From Kitasatospora sp. GAS204B (GTDB lineage Bacteria > Actinomycetota > Actinomycetes > Streptomycetales > Streptomycetaceae): DNA of 64,000 nt. Shown piece after piece: positions 52,341 through 62,900 of this stretch. The first letter of the stretch is position 1. Each line of letters begins with the position of its first letter. The notes beneath the pieces were generated by a model. It was given only the letters and a program-made list of their open reading frames with translations. It did no database searches and had not been told where the DNA came from. Location: contig NZ_JARZAG010000021.1 of assembly GCF_029892155.1 (NCBI RefSeq), positions 1 to 64,000 of the forward strand. Direction: 5' to 3'. Position numbers and translations under genes: made by a program.

Positions 52341-53131
52341 GGGCCCGGCCCACGGCCCTGGTCACCGGAGCCAGCAGCGGAATCGGCCTCGCCACGGCCC
52401 GGCTGCTCGCCGAGCAGGGCTACGACCTGATCCTGGTGGCCCGCCGCGAGGATCGGCTGACCGCCGAGGCCGAGCTCCTGCGCCACGCCGGGACCGGGGT
52501 CGAGATCCTGCCCGCCGACCTGGCCGACAGCCACGGTCTGCAAGCGGTGCTGGACCGCGCCCAGGCCGGCCCGGTGGACCTGCTGGTCTCCAATGCCGGC
52601 ACCAGTGCCTACACGCCGCTGGCCGACCTCGCCCCGGCGGAGGTCGACCGGCTGTGGCGGCTCAACGCCACCGCGCACCTCGCCCTCACCCGGGCCGTGC
52701 TCCCGGCGATGCTGCGAGCGGGTTCGGGCGGCATCGTCACCGTCGCCTCGCTGCTGGCCTTCAGCGCCGGCCTCGACATGGGCTTCCCGCGCACGCTCTA
52801 CGTGGCCGCGAAGTCCGCCGTCGTGGGCTTCACCCGCGCCCTCGCGGGCGAACTGCGAGGAACCGGGGTGGCGGCCACCGTCGTCTGTCCGGGCCTGGTC
52901 GACACGGACTGGTCCGGCGGGCGGAACCACGGCGACCCGCGCGCCATGCCCGCCCCCGATGTCGCCCAGGCCCTGTGGACGGCCCACCGGCAAGGCGAAG
53001 TGCTGTGCGTCCCGGGCATCGAGGACCCCGAGGTCCTCGAGCACTGGACAGCCGTGGAACCCACCCTGCTGCTCCAGGGCAACCACGCCGAACTCGCCCC
53101 CCGCTACCGGCGGGCTCAGCCCTCCAGGTAG
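52337..53131 (+). CDS. Short-chain dehydrogenase/reductase
   Basis: The protein has 264 residues from a GTG at 52337. 'TGASSGIG' binds NAD(P), 'NAG' follows, and 'YVAAK' is the Tyr-x-x-x-Lys catalytic pair, with Ser in 'TVASLLAF'. It likely works with the preceding esterase on an ester or alcohol substrate. Its 3' end overlaps the convergent response-regulator gene by 16 bp. Confidence 0.82.
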   Translation: MRARPTALVTGASSGIGLATARLLAEQGYDLILVARREDRLTAEAELLRHAGTGVEILPADLADSHGLQAVLDRAQAGPVDLLVSNAGTSAYTPLADLAPAEVDRLWRLNATAHLALTRAVLPAMLRAGSGGIVTVASLLAFSAGLDMGFPRTLYVAAKSAVVGFTRALAGELRGTGVAATVVCPGLVDTDWSGGRNHGDPRAMPAPDVAQALWTAHRQGEVLCVPGIEDPEVLEHWTAVEPTLLLQGNHAELAPRYRRAQPSR

Positions 53132-53760
53132 GCGAGGACGGCCAGGATCCGGCGGTTGTCGTCCTCGGAGGGTTCGAGTCCGAGTTTGGCGAAGATGTTG
53201 TAGCTGTGCTTGCTCACCGTCTTCTCGGTGACGAACATCCGGCCGGCGATGGCGGCGTTGGAGCGGCCCTGGGCCATCAACGAGAGGACCTCGTGCTCAC
53301 GCGGGGTCAGTGCCAGCAGGAGCGGGTCGGCCGAGCGGTGGGTGAGCAGGGCGGTGACCACGTCGGGATCCATGACCGTGCTGCCGGCGGCGACCTGCTT
53401 CACGTTCGCGATGAACCGGCCGACGTCCAGCACCCGGTCCTTCAGCAGATAGCCCACCGCCCCGGCGCGGTCCGACATCAACTCCCGGGCGTAGAGCTGC
53501 TCGACGTACTGCGACAGCACCACGACGGGCAGGCCGGGGAGCTGCTTGCGTGCGTCGATCGCGGCGCGCAGGCCCTCGTCGGTGAACGTCGGGGGCAGTC
53601 GCACGTCGACGATCGCGATGTCGGGCCGGTGGGTCGTCAGCGCCCGGATCAGCGAGGGGCCGTTGTCGACGGCTTCCACCACCTCGAAGCCGTTGACCTG
53701 GAAGATCCTGATCAAGCCCTCCCGGAGCAGGGCGAGGTCCTCGGCTATCACGATGCGCAC
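53116..53760 (-). CDS. NarL/LuxR-type response regulator
   Basis: The protein has 214 residues from a GTG at 53760, preceded by aagga. The receiver domain has the phosphoacceptor in 'IAIVDVRLPP', and the C-terminal LuxR HTH is 'LTPREHEVLSLMAQGRSNAA'. It overlaps the sensor kinase by 13 bp. Its targets are not evident. Confidence 0.88.
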   Translation of the reverse strand: MRIVIAEDLALLREGLIRIFQVNGFEVVEAVDNGPSLIRALTTHRPDIAIVDVRLPPTFTDEGLRAAIDARKQLPGLPVVVLSQYVEQLYARELMSDRAGAVGYLLKDRVLDVGRFIANVKQVAAGSTVMDPDVVTALLTHRSADPLLLALTPREHEVLSLMAQGRSNAAIAGRMFVTEKTVSKHSYNIFAKLGLEPSEDDNRRILAVLAYLEG

Positions 53761-55046
53761 GGCAACGACATCCTTATCTCGGTGGGTCCGCCGGGCGGGC
53801 TGTCGACGGTCAGGGTGCCGTCGAAGGCGGCCAGACGGCGGGCGATGCCGCGCAGGCCGGTGCCGGCGTCGACGGCGGCGCCCCCGTGGCCGTCGTCGGA
53901 CACCCGCATGGTGAGGAGCCCCGCGGTGGTGCCGGGGTGGGGCTCGAACTCGACGGTGATCCGGATGTGCTGGGCCTGGGCGTGCTTGATGGCGTTCGAC
54001 AGGCCCTCGGCGACGGCGAAGTAGGCCGCGGACTCGACCGGTGCGGGCAGCCGTCCGGGCAGGCGGGTCAGCACCGTGGTCGGTATCGGGTTGACCAAGG
54101 CCAGGGCTTTCAGAGCGCCGTCCAGGCCACGGTCGGCGAGCACCGGCGGGTGGATGCCGCGGACCAGGTCGCGCAGTTCGGCCAGCGCGCTGGTGGTCGA
54201 CTCGCGGGCCTCCTCCAGGAGTTGCTGCGCGGCGTGCGGATCGTCGAGCATCAGTTGCTGGGCCAGGCCGAGGCTCATGCCCAGCGACACCAGTCGGGCC
54301 TGCGCGCCGTCGTGCAGGTCCCGTTCGATCCGGCGCAGTTCGCCGGCCTGGGTGTCGACGGTCTCGGCTCGCGAGGCGGCCAGTTGCGCGACGCGGGCCC
54401 GCAGTTGGGCCTGCGCGGTGGGCGCGAGCAGGGAGCGGATCACCCGGGCGTTGAGGTTCGCCAGCCGCTCGGCGGTGGCGTACCAGAGCAGCAGGAGCAC
54501 CGGGCCGAGCGGGACCAGCGCGAACGACTGCTGGACGCTGTGCAGCCGGAAGCCGTTGCCCAGGGGAGTGCGGAACACCTGGGGCGGCGTCAGCTCGTAG
54601 AGGATCGGATAGATCAGGTAGAAGACGCCGCCGAGGAAGAGCGCGAACGACAGCGTGTAGGTGAACCACCCGGTGATCGAGTTGGCCAGCAGCCAGGCCC
54701 AGTCCCGCCAACTCGCCGGGTCGCGCAGGATCGACCACAGCCGAACGAGCCAACTGCCCTCGGGCGTCGGCAGGTAGGGCCGGGGCACCGGTTCGCCGAG
54801 CCGGTCGGCGGCCCACTGGCGGTGCAGGTCGGCGAGCCAGCGGACCAGGACGGTGGAGAGCAGGGCCAGCGGGATGCCGACGCCGAGCGCGACAGCCGTC
54901 ACCGAGGTGACCCAGAGCGTGAGGAGGCCGGCGCCCAGGACCGCACCGAGCAGCAGCACCAGCGACCAGCCCAGCAGGCTCACCCGCAGTGCGAGTCCGG
55001 AACGCAGGGCGGTGGGCGGGGGACGCTCGCTGGAGTGACTCATCAC
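53748..55046 (-). CDS. HisKA_3-type sensor histidine kinase
   Basis: The protein has 432 residues. About four membrane segments with a Trp-rich region between them form the sensor part. His245 in 'RIERDLHDGAQARL' is the phosphoacceptor, and the catalytic domain has 'GLSNAIKHAQAQHI' and 'DDGHGGA'. It pairs with the overlapping response regulator. The signal is unknown. Confidence 0.88.
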   Translation of the reverse strand: MMSHSSERPPPTALRSGLALRVSLLGWSLVLLLGAVLGAGLLTLWVTSVTAVALGVGIPLALLSTVLVRWLADLHRQWAADRLGEPVPRPYLPTPEGSWLVRLWSILRDPASWRDWAWLLANSITGWFTYTLSFALFLGGVFYLIYPILYELTPPQVFRTPLGNGFRLHSVQQSFALVPLGPVLLLLWYATAERLANLNARVIRSLLAPTAQAQLRARVAQLAASRAETVDTQAGELRRIERDLHDGAQARLVSLGMSLGLAQQLMLDDPHAAQQLLEEARESTTSALAELRDLVRGIHPPVLADRGLDGALKALALVNPIPTTVLTRLPGRLPAPVESAAYFAVAEGLSNAIKHAQAQHIRITVEFEPHPGTTAGLLTMRVSDDGHGGAAVDAGTGLRGIARRLAAFDGTLTVDSPPGGPTEIRMSLPCAS

Positions 55047-55254
55047 GCCCCATCATCGTGCATCGGTGCCACGTCGATTGACCGGCCGCGATCGCAGGCC
55101 GGGTCTCGATGATGACCGGCCGGCAGGGCTCCGCACAGTGGGGTTTCCTCCACCCCCGCAGTGGGTCCAGCACCCGTGTTCTTCGCCCGCGCCCCCGGGA
55201 GGCTGGAGCGGTCGGGAAACCCCCCGGTCCGCCAACCACTCTTAGGGACACCTC

Positions 55255-56541
55255 ATGACCGGATACACGCACCGTCGGCAGGCGGCTCTGACGCTCGTCC
55301 TGGCCGCGGCCCTGACCGGCACGCTCGCCGCCTGCGGGTCCTCCGCCGCACCGCAGGCCTCCGCCCACGCCCCGACCGGGAGCCCCGACGCGGTGGCAGC
55401 CCGGGAGGCCCGGCTGGCCGGGCTCGCCCAGCAGGACGTGGACGCCGGAGCGCCCGGAGTGATCGTCCGGGTCGACGACGGCAACGGGCCGGCGATCGAG
55501 ATCGCCCGGCAGGCGCCGTGGACCACGGCCGACCACGCGCTCGCCGCGAGCGACGCGTTCCGGATGGGCTCCAACACCAAGACGGTGGTCGCCACCGTGG
55601 TCCTCCAACTGGTCGCCGAACAGCGGCTCCAGCTCGCCGACCCGGTCGAGAAGTGGCTGCCCGGCCTGATCCCGAACGGGTCCGCGATCACCCTGCGGAT
55701 GCTGCTCGACCACACCAGCGGCCTGTTCAACTACGCCAACGATCCCGACGTCCTGAAGGCGTTCACCGGCCAGGACACCAGGCCCTGGACGCCGGGGGAG
55801 CTGATCGCCGCCGCCGTCCGCCACGACCCGCTCTTCGCGCCCGGCGCCCAGTACTCCTACAGCAACACCAACTACGTCGCGCTCGGCCTGGTCGCCGAGA
55901 AGGCGTCGGGACAGCGCCTGGGCGACCTGATCCAGCAGCGGATCGCCGGGCCGTTGCAGCTGAAGAACACCTACCTCGTCACCGGCTCCGACTCGGTGAA
56001 GAGCCCCGCTCTCGCGCACGGCTACGAGCCCGACGCCGCCCAGCTCGCTCCGGTGCTGCCGCCCGGCACGCCCGCCGGCACGGCGTTCGCCGGTCCCGCC
56101 CGGCCCGCCGGACATGTCGACACCACCTGGATCAACCCCAGCACGGAGTGGGCGGCGGGCGGCATGGTCTCCACCGCGCAGGACTGGGCCCGCTTCGACA
56201 CCGCACTGATGTCCGGCAAGCTCCTGGCGCCCGCCCAGCTCAAGGAGATGCAGACCACCGTCGCGGAGGAGAGCGGCAATCCGAACCGCTACGGGCTCGG
56301 CCTCGAGCAGGTGGTCACCCCCTGCGGCACCGTCTGGGGCCACGTCGGCCAGGTCCCCGGCTACTCCAGCGAGGACTACACCGACGCCACCGGCCACCGC
56401 ACGGTTTCGGTCTTCACCACCACCATCTTCGGCCTGGCCGCGCCGAAGACCGGCCCCGCCGACCAGGCCCTGGTGAACGCCGCCGTGTGCACCATGCTCG
56501 ACCAGCCGATCCCCAGCTCGCCCGCGTCCCCTGCCAGTTGA
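55255..56541 (+). CDS. Serine hydrolase lipoprotein (class-C beta-lactamase / DD-peptidase fold)
   Basis: The protein has 428 residues. A lipobox 'TLAAC' places the lipidated Cys at 27. Ser106-x-x-Lys109 ('GSNTK'), Tyr202-Ser-Asn204 and a His-x-Gly at ~363 ('HVGQVPG') are the active-site motifs of this fold. It may be a D-alanyl-D-alanine carboxypeptidase or an esterase at the outer face of the membrane. It starts 208 bp after the start of the divergent kinase gene, whose product might sense envelope stress. Confidence 0.85.
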   Translation: MTGYTHRRQAALTLVLAAALTGTLAACGSSAAPQASAHAPTGSPDAVAAREARLAGLAQQDVDAGAPGVIVRVDDGNGPAIEIARQAPWTTADHALAASDAFRMGSNTKTVVATVVLQLVAEQRLQLADPVEKWLPGLIPNGSAITLRMLLDHTSGLFNYANDPDVLKAFTGQDTRPWTPGELIAAAVRHDPLFAPGAQYSYSNTNYVALGLVAEKASGQRLGDLIQQRIAGPLQLKNTYLVTGSDSVKSPALAHGYEPDAAQLAPVLPPGTPAGTAFAGPARPAGHVDTTWINPSTEWAAGGMVSTAQDWARFDTALMSGKLLAPAQLKEMQTTVAEESGNPNRYGLGLEQVVTPCGTVWGHVGQVPGYSSEDYTDATGHRTVSVFTTTIFGLAAPKTGPADQALVNAAVCTMLDQPIPSSPASPAS

Positions 56542-56557
56542 CGCTCAGGCCTGCCGA

Positions 56558-57571
56558 TCACGCAACTGCCACGGCAACGTCGGCCGTTGACGAGTGGTCA
56601 GCCGCCGCGAGCAGGACCTCGGCGGCCTCGGTGCGCCGGTACAGCACCTGGCGGCCGGCTCGGGTGGCGGCGACCAGTCCTGCGGCGCGCAGGGCGCCCA
56701 GGTGCTGGGAGACGCCGCCTGCTGTGATCCCGGTCCGGCGGGCCAGCTCCGCGGTGGCCGCCGGGGCGTCCAACTCGGCCAGCAGCCAGGCTCGGGAGCG
56801 CCCCAGTATCGCCGCCAGTGCCTGCGCGGGCTCGCGTTCGCGCCGCTCCCAGAGGGTGGCCACCCCGCGCGGCGGGTAGCGCAGCGTCGGCTGGCGGCCG
56901 GGGACGGTCACCGAGAAGAGCCGTGGCCAGACGAACGCCGAGGGAATCAGCAGCAGTCCCCGGCCGCCCAGCCGGCGCCCGCCGCCCCCGTAGCGGTGCT
57001 CGACCGAGAGCCGTTCATCGACCCAACTCACCTGTGGGTCAAGGTCGGTGAAGAGCTGTTGGATACCGCCCTGGGCGAGCAGCCGGGCCCGGTGCAGCAC
57101 GTCCCCCTCCAGTAGGGCGCGCAACCGCGGCCAGTACGGCGCCAGCGCGAGTTCCCAGTACGCCGCCACGGTGTCGGCCAGCCGGGCCAGTTCGGCCTGC
57201 GGGTCCTGGCGCAGCGCCTCGATCCGCTCGGTGCGCGGCGCCCGCGGCCCGTCCAGCTCGGCCCGGACCTGCTCGGGCGCGGTGGCCCGAAGTGCCGCCA
57301 GCTCCACCCCGAGATCCGGCACCGAGGAGGTCGGCGGCGGCGCCACGAAGACCGGGATCGCCAACGGCCCCTCCGGCACCAGGTCGGCGAGCAACTGCCA
57401 GTCCAGCCGGGCGGCGGCCAGCCGGGGGCGGACCGCCGCCAGCCATGGTCGGTGCAGCGGGTGCTCGTCCGGCCGCCGCAGCACCCGGACGCTGGCCACC
57501 ACCTCCCAGAGCGGGGAGACGGCGAACCGGGTGTGGGCCAGGTCGCGGGCGGTGAACTCCAACTCCAGCAC
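56558..57571 (-). CDS. ArsR-type regulator with DUF5937-like N-terminal domain
   Basis: The protein has 337 residues. The N-terminal ~240 residues fit a domain common in streptomycete ArsR-like proteins ('HTRFAVSPLWEVVASVRVLR'). The C-terminal HTH is 'ATAELARRTGITAGGVSQHL'. It is divergent from an MFS exporter and likely controls it through the AT-rich inverted repeat between them. Confidence 0.8.
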   Translation of the reverse strand: MLELEFTARDLAHTRFAVSPLWEVVASVRVLRRPDEHPLHRPWLAAVRPRLAAARLDWQLLADLVPEGPLAIPVFVAPPPTSSVPDLGVELAALRATAPEQVRAELDGPRAPRTERIEALRQDPQAELARLADTVAAYWELALAPYWPRLRALLEGDVLHRARLLAQGGIQQLFTDLDPQVSWVDERLSVEHRYGGGGRRLGGRGLLLIPSAFVWPRLFSVTVPGRQPTLRYPPRGVATLWERREREPAQALAAILGRSRAWLLAELDAPAATAELARRTGITAGGVSQHLGALRAAGLVAATRAGRQVLYRRTEAAEVLLAAADHSSTADVAVAVA

Positions 57572-57593
57572 GGGGCAGGCCTTCCTCGGCGGG

Positions 57594-57628
57594 CGACGGG
57601 CGACGGGCGACGGGCGACGGGCGACGGG
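57594..57628 (+). repeat. Five tandem cgacggg heptamers
   Basis: Exact head-to-tail copies lie in the ArsR 5' region, just upstream of its start. A variant copy (cggcggg) precedes them. Copy-number change could alter promoter spacing. Confidence 0.9.
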
Positions 57629-57640
57629 CGGCGGCCCGTC

Positions 57641-57661
57641 GAATTAGCTCAGTCTAAATTC
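57641..57661. promoter_or_regulatory. AT-rich inverted repeat between ArsR and MFS genes
   Basis: gaattag and ctaaattc face each other in a region of otherwise very high GC. The spacing and the position between divergent genes fit an ArsR operator. Confidence 0.6.
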
Positions 57662-57700
57662 ATGGCCAGGGGCTCCTGGCCGCGGCCAGGGTTGTGCGCC

Positions 57701-58975
57701 ATGACCACCGATCTGCGGCTCGAGCTGCCCGCCGCCCCCGCGACCTCCCCCGATTCGGATTTCCGACTGCTCCTCGCCGCCGCCACCGTCAGCAAGCTCG
57801 GCACCGCGGTCAGTTCACTCGCCCTGCCCCTGGTCGCGGTGCTCGCGCTGCACTGCTCGGCCGGCCAGGTGGCTCTGCTGGCGATGCTGAGCACGGTCGC
57901 CTTCCTGCTGATCGGGCTGCCGGTCGGCGCCTGGGTGGACCGGCTGCCGAAGCGCCCGGTGATGATCGCCGCCGACCTGGTCCGGGCCGTGCTCTTCGGC
58001 TCGGTCCCGGCGGCCTGGCTGCTCGGCTGCCTGACCTTCACCCAACTCGCCCTGGTGGTGCTGCTCGCGGGGGCGGCGACCGTCTTCTTCGACGTGGCCG
58101 CGCTGAGCAACCTGCCGTGGGTGGTGGGCCGGCCCGGTCTCACCCGGGCCAACGCGCATCTGGTCACCGCGGACGCGGTCACCCAGGTCGGCGGGCGCGG
58201 GGCGGGCGGCTTCCTGGTGGCGCTGGTGTCGGCACCCGCGGCGGTGCTGGTCGACGCGGTCAGCTACCTGGGCTCGGCCGTGCTGCTGCTGCGGATCCGC
58301 CGCCCGGAGCCGGCGGTCCCTCCCCGGCCGGCCGGCGGTATTGGGCGGGGGTTGGCGGGCGAGGTGCGCGACGGGTTGCGCTTCGTGCTGGGCGACCCGC
58401 TGCTGCGCCCGATCGCGCTGGCCGGCGCCTGCACCAACCTGTCCATCCAGCTCTGCCAGACCGTGCTCCCGGTGCTCTTCGCCCGCACCCTGCACCTGCC
58501 GGACGGCGTGCTCGGCCTCTTCTTCGCGCTCGGCGGGGTGGGCGTCTTCCTCGGCTCGCTGCTCGCCCGCCCGCTGGCCCGCCGACTGGGCGCGGGGCGA
58601 GTGCTCTGGCTGATGGGCCTGGCGGTCGCGCCACTGGGGGTCCTGGTCGCCCTGGCCGACCGTGGCCCGCTGCTCTGGTGCGCCGCCGGGGCCTGGCTGC
58701 TGATCACGCTCAAGGTCGGCAGCGACAACGTCATCAACGTGAGCTTCCGTCAGCACGCCACCCCCGACCACCTGCTCGGTCGGATGAACGCCACCATGCG
58801 CTTCCTGCTCACCGGCGCGCTCACCGTCGGCGCCGCCCTGGCCGGCCTGCTGGCCACCGTCGCCTCGCTGCGCGCCGCCCTCTGGGCCGGCGCGCTGGGG
58901 CTGGCCGTGGTGTGGGTCCCGATCTACCTCTCGCCGCTGCGCGGCATGCGGGACCTGCCGGGGACGGAGCACTGA
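57701..58975 (+). CDS. MFS-family exporter
   Basis: The protein has 424 residues from an ATG at 57701; an ATG at 57662 immediately behind the operator would add 13 residues. Twelve membrane segments and 'GLPVGAWVDRLPKRPVMIAA' (loop 2-3) place it with EntS-like exporters. The divergent ArsR-type regulator suggests induction by a small molecule. Confidence 0.82.
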   Translation: MTTDLRLELPAAPATSPDSDFRLLLAAATVSKLGTAVSSLALPLVAVLALHCSAGQVALLAMLSTVAFLLIGLPVGAWVDRLPKRPVMIAADLVRAVLFGSVPAAWLLGCLTFTQLALVVLLAGAATVFFDVAALSNLPWVVGRPGLTRANAHLVTADAVTQVGGRGAGGFLVALVSAPAAVLVDAVSYLGSAVLLLRIRRPEPAVPPRPAGGIGRGLAGEVRDGLRFVLGDPLLRPIALAGACTNLSIQLCQTVLPVLFARTLHLPDGVLGLFFALGGVGVFLGSLLARPLARRLGAGRVLWLMGLAVAPLGVLVALADRGPLLWCAAGAWLLITLKVGSDNVINVSFRQHATPDHLLGRMNATMRFLLTGALTVGAALAGLLATVASLRAALWAGALGLAVVWVPIYLSPLRGMRDLPGTEH

Positions 58976-59012
58976 CGCCACCAACTCGCCTGCCCCGAAC
59001 CGACGCCTGCGG

Positions 59013-59720
59013 CTACCGCGGCCGGCGGTGCGCGGGGGCCGGGGGCCAAGTCCCCGGCGCGAGGACGCCGGTGGCGTAGGCGCGGGCGACCAGTGCTGTC
59101 CTGCTCGTGGTTCCCCAGCGCTGGGACAGGTGCCTGAAGTGGTAGTTGACCCCGTCGGCGGTCAGGCCCACCGCCGCGGCGATCTGGGTGGTCGTGGAGC
59201 CGCCCGCGGCCAGGGCGAGGATCCGCGCTTCCACGGCACTGACCTGGGTGTGCTCCTCCGGGCCCGGCGCCGGGGCGGGTGCGGCGGGTCGGTCCACCAC
59301 GCGCAGGAGCAGCAGGAGGTTCGGTGGCGCGTCCGGCTGGTCGGTGACCACGTCGATGTTCAGCTCGCCATGGCGTTCGGTGCCGCTCCCGCTGGACCAG
59401 GAGACCTCGACCGGGTACCGCGACCTGCGCCGCAGCCGTACCGCTTCGTTGACCGGGTGGAGTCGGGCGCCGGCCGTCAGCCGGAAGAGCGCCAGCGCGT
59501 TGTGCCCGCTCAGGTGGCCGGGCAGGACGCCCCATTCCAGGGCCATCGCCGAGTTCACCACCCGGATCGTGCCGTCCGCCTCGCAGAAGGCGGCCGGCAG
59601 TGGGAGGAGGTCGAAGAGGATCAGGAGTCGGTTGCGCCAGAAGATCGCCCGCTCGCGATCGGACGACATCGCGGCGTCGGCCGGCAGCCAGCCTGCCTGC
59701 TGCCCTTGGTGATCCATCAC
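59013..59720 (-). CDS. PAS-LuxR regulator
   Basis: The protein has 235 residues. A PAS-like domain ('PLPAAFCEADGTIRVVNSAM') is followed by a LuxR HTH ('VEARILALAAGGSTTTQIAA'). The layout matches PAS-LuxR activators of antibiotic clusters, such as PimM. It is divergent from a CYP102-type gene and probably controls it. Confidence 0.82.
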   Translation of the reverse strand: MMDHQGQQAGWLPADAAMSSDRERAIFWRNRLLILFDLLPLPAAFCEADGTIRVVNSAMALEWGVLPGHLSGHNALALFRLTAGARLHPVNEAVRLRRRSRYPVEVSWSSGSGTERHGELNIDVVTDQPDAPPNLLLLLRVVDRPAAPAPAPGPEEHTQVSAVEARILALAAGGSTTTQIAAAVGLTADGVNYHFRHLSQRWGTTSRTALVARAYATGVLAPGTWPPAPAHRRPR

Positions 59721-59751
59721 GCGTTCCCACCCGTCGCGTCGTTGGCGCCGC

Positions 59752-59791
59752 TACCCCACGGTGCCGTACCCCACTGTGCAGCTACCCCACG
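59752..59791 (+). repeat. Three taccccac repeats upstream of the P450 gene
   Basis: Copies start at 59752, 59767 and 59783, about 15-16 bp apart, in the region between the PAS-LuxR and P450 starts. They may be a regulator binding array. Confidence 0.6.
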
Positions 59792-59949
59792 GCCCCGAGA
59801 CCCGCAAGTCCGAGGCGCCCGAGGCCACTACCAAATCATGTAGCCACCCGAGCGCTCAACGTGCCCCCGGGGCGGGACGGTGGAGGAGGCCGCCGCGACC
59901 GCGGCGGCGCCAGCCCGCTGAACCCCATATTCCGGAGGGCAGTTCACCC

Positions 59950-62900
59950 ATGGCCGATACCCTGCTCCCGCCGCAGCAGTCGAGCGGCGAAGACGTCCCC
60001 GCCACCGACGTCCCCGTCATCGACATCTCCGCCGTCAACTTCAGCGGCACGCCCACCCTGGGACTGATGCGAGCGGCCCGCCTGCTTGGCCCGGCCTTCG
60101 CGCTGCGCGTGGACGGCCAGGACAACCTCTTCGTCTCCAGCCTGGACCTCGTCACCGAGCTTGCCGACGATCAGCGGTTCACCAAGAACATCGGCCTCGG
60201 GGTGGCGAACCTGCGGCCGATCCTGGGTGACGGACTGTTCACCGCGCACATCGACGAGCCCAACTGGGCCAAGGCACACGACATCCTGATGCCCGCCTTC
60301 GGTCTGGGGTCGATGCGCACCTACCACCCGGTGATGCTGAAGGTCGCCCACCGGCTCATCGAGTCCTGGGACCGCCGGGCAGCCACGGGGAGTCCGGTGG
60401 AGGTGGCCGACGACATGACGCGGATGACGCTGGACACCATCGGACTCGCCGGATTCGACTTCGACTTCGGCTCCTTCGACCGCGACGAGCCGCACCCGTT
60501 CGTCAGCTCGATGCTGCGTTGCCTGGACTGGGCGATGACCTCGGTCGGCCGCACCGCCGGGGTCGACTTCAGCGAGCAGGACGAGGCGATGCGCGTCGAC
60601 GCCGCCTACCTGGCCTCGGTGGTCGACGAGGTGATCGCCGCGCGCACCACCGCGCCCACCGTCGCCCGCACCACCGCGCCGGACACCGCCCCCGGCAAGC
60701 CGCAGGACCTGCTGGGCCTGATGCTCACCGCGACGCATCCCTCCGACGGCGCCACCCTGGACCTGGAGAACGTCCGCAAACAGATCATCACCTTCCTGAT
60801 CGCCGGGCACGAGACCACCTCGGGAGCCCTGGCCTTCGCCCTGTACTACCTGGCCAAGAACCCGGCCGTGCTGCGCCTGGCGCAGCGCGAGGTGGACGAG
60901 ATGTGGGGTGACACCCCCGCCCCGGAGCCCACCTTCGAGGACGTCGGACGCCTGGGCTACCTCCGGCAGGTGCTGAACGAGGCCCTGCGGCTGTGGCCCA
61001 CCGCCCCCGGGTTCGCGCGCGAGGCGCGCCAGGACACCGTGCTGGGCGGCCGGATCCCGCTGCGGGCCGGGCAGAGCGTCAGGGCCCTGATCCCGATGCT
61101 CCACCGCGAGCCGGTGTGGGGCGACAACCCCGAGCTGTTCGACCCCTCGCGCTTCGCACCGGACGCGGTCGCCGCGCGCTCCCCGCACGCGTTCAAGCCG
61201 TTCGGGACAGGTGAACGCGCCTGCATCGGACGGCAGTTCGCGCTGCACGAGGCCACCATGGTGCTCGCCATGCTGCTCCATCGGTACCGGCTGATCGACC
61301 ATGCCGACTACGAGCTGAAGCTGAAGCAGTCGCTCACCATCAAGCCGGACGGGTTCACCCTCACTCTCGCCCCGCGCACCGCCGCCGACCGGGCCGCCAA
61401 CCGCGCCGCGCTGCCGACCGCGAGTGCCGCACAGCCCGACCGCGGCCCGGCCGAGGTCGCCGACCTGCCCACTCGGGTGCGCCAGGGCACCGGGCTGCTG
61501 CTGCTCCACGGCTCCAACTACGGAACCTGCCGCGACTTCGCCACCGGCCTCGCCGAGGCCGCCGCGGAGTTGGGGTGCGACACCACCGTCGCCCCGCTCG
61601 ACGCCCACCGAGGCGCGCTGCCCACCGACCGGCCCGTGGTGATCGTCACCGCCTCGTACAACGGCCAACCCACCGACGACGCGGCCGCGTTCGTGAGCTG
61701 GCTGCGGGAAGCCGAAGCCGAAGCCGGTGCGGCCGAGGGCGTCAGCTACGCGGTCCTCGGCGTCGGTGACCGCAACTGGTCCGCCACCTACCAGCGCATC
61801 CCCACCCTCGTCGACGACCGGCTCGCCGCGCTCGGCGCCACCCGCATCCTCGACCGCGCGGAAGCCGACGCCTCCGGCGACCTGACCGGCAGCGTCGAGG
61901 CGTTCACCGCCGCCCTGCGCACCGCACTGCTGGAGCGGTACGGCGACCCGGCCACCGTGGGCGCCGGGCCGCAGCGCCGGCAGGACGGCCCCGCCTACAC
62001 CGTCACCGAAGTCACCGGCAGCGCGCTCGACACCCTGGCCGCCCGGCACGGCATGACGCCGATGACGGTCGTCGGGACCGCCGGGCTCACCCACCCGCAG
62101 TACCCGCGGGTCAAGCGCCTGGTCCGCCTCGCCCTGCCCGAGGGGACGTCCTACCGCACGGCCGACCACCTCACGGTGCTCCCGGCCAACGACAGCGCCC
62201 TCGTCGAGCGCGCCGCCCACCTGCTCCGGGCCGACCTCGACACCGTCCTGAGCATCGTCCCCAACCACCCCCGCCGTGACGGGATCCCGGTAGCCGGACA
62301 GTTGACGATCCGTCAGTTGCTCACCCGTCACGTCGAGTTGCAGGACCGACCGACCGTGGCTCAGCTGGCCGTGCTGGCCGCCCTCAACCCCTGCCCGCCG
62401 GAGCGGGCCGCGCTCGGGGCGCTGGCCGAGAACGCCGATGCCCACGCCGCCGACCAGCGCACCCTGTTGGACCTCATCGAGGACCACCCCGCTCTGCGCG
62501 AGAGCCTGAGCTGGCCCGCGCTGCTGGAGCTGCTGCCGCCGATCAGGCCCCGCCACTACTCCGTCTCCTCCTCGCCGACGGCCGACCCGCACCAGGTCGA
62601 CCTCATGGTCTCGGTGCTGGAGGCACCCGCCCGTTCGGGGCGCGGCACCTTCCGAGGCACCGGCTCCGGCTACCTGAACTCCGTGCGGCCTGGCGACACC
62701 CTGCTCGCCCGGATCCAGCCCTGCCGCGAGGCCTTCCGGGTCGGGCACGACGCCGACACCCCGGTCATCATGATCGCCGCCGGCACCGGGCTCGCCCCCT
62801 TCCGCGCCGCCATCGCCGAGCGTCGCGCTCTCGCGCTCGGCGGCACCCCGCTCGCCCCGGCGCTCTGCTACTTCGGCTGCGACGCCCCCGACGCCGACTA

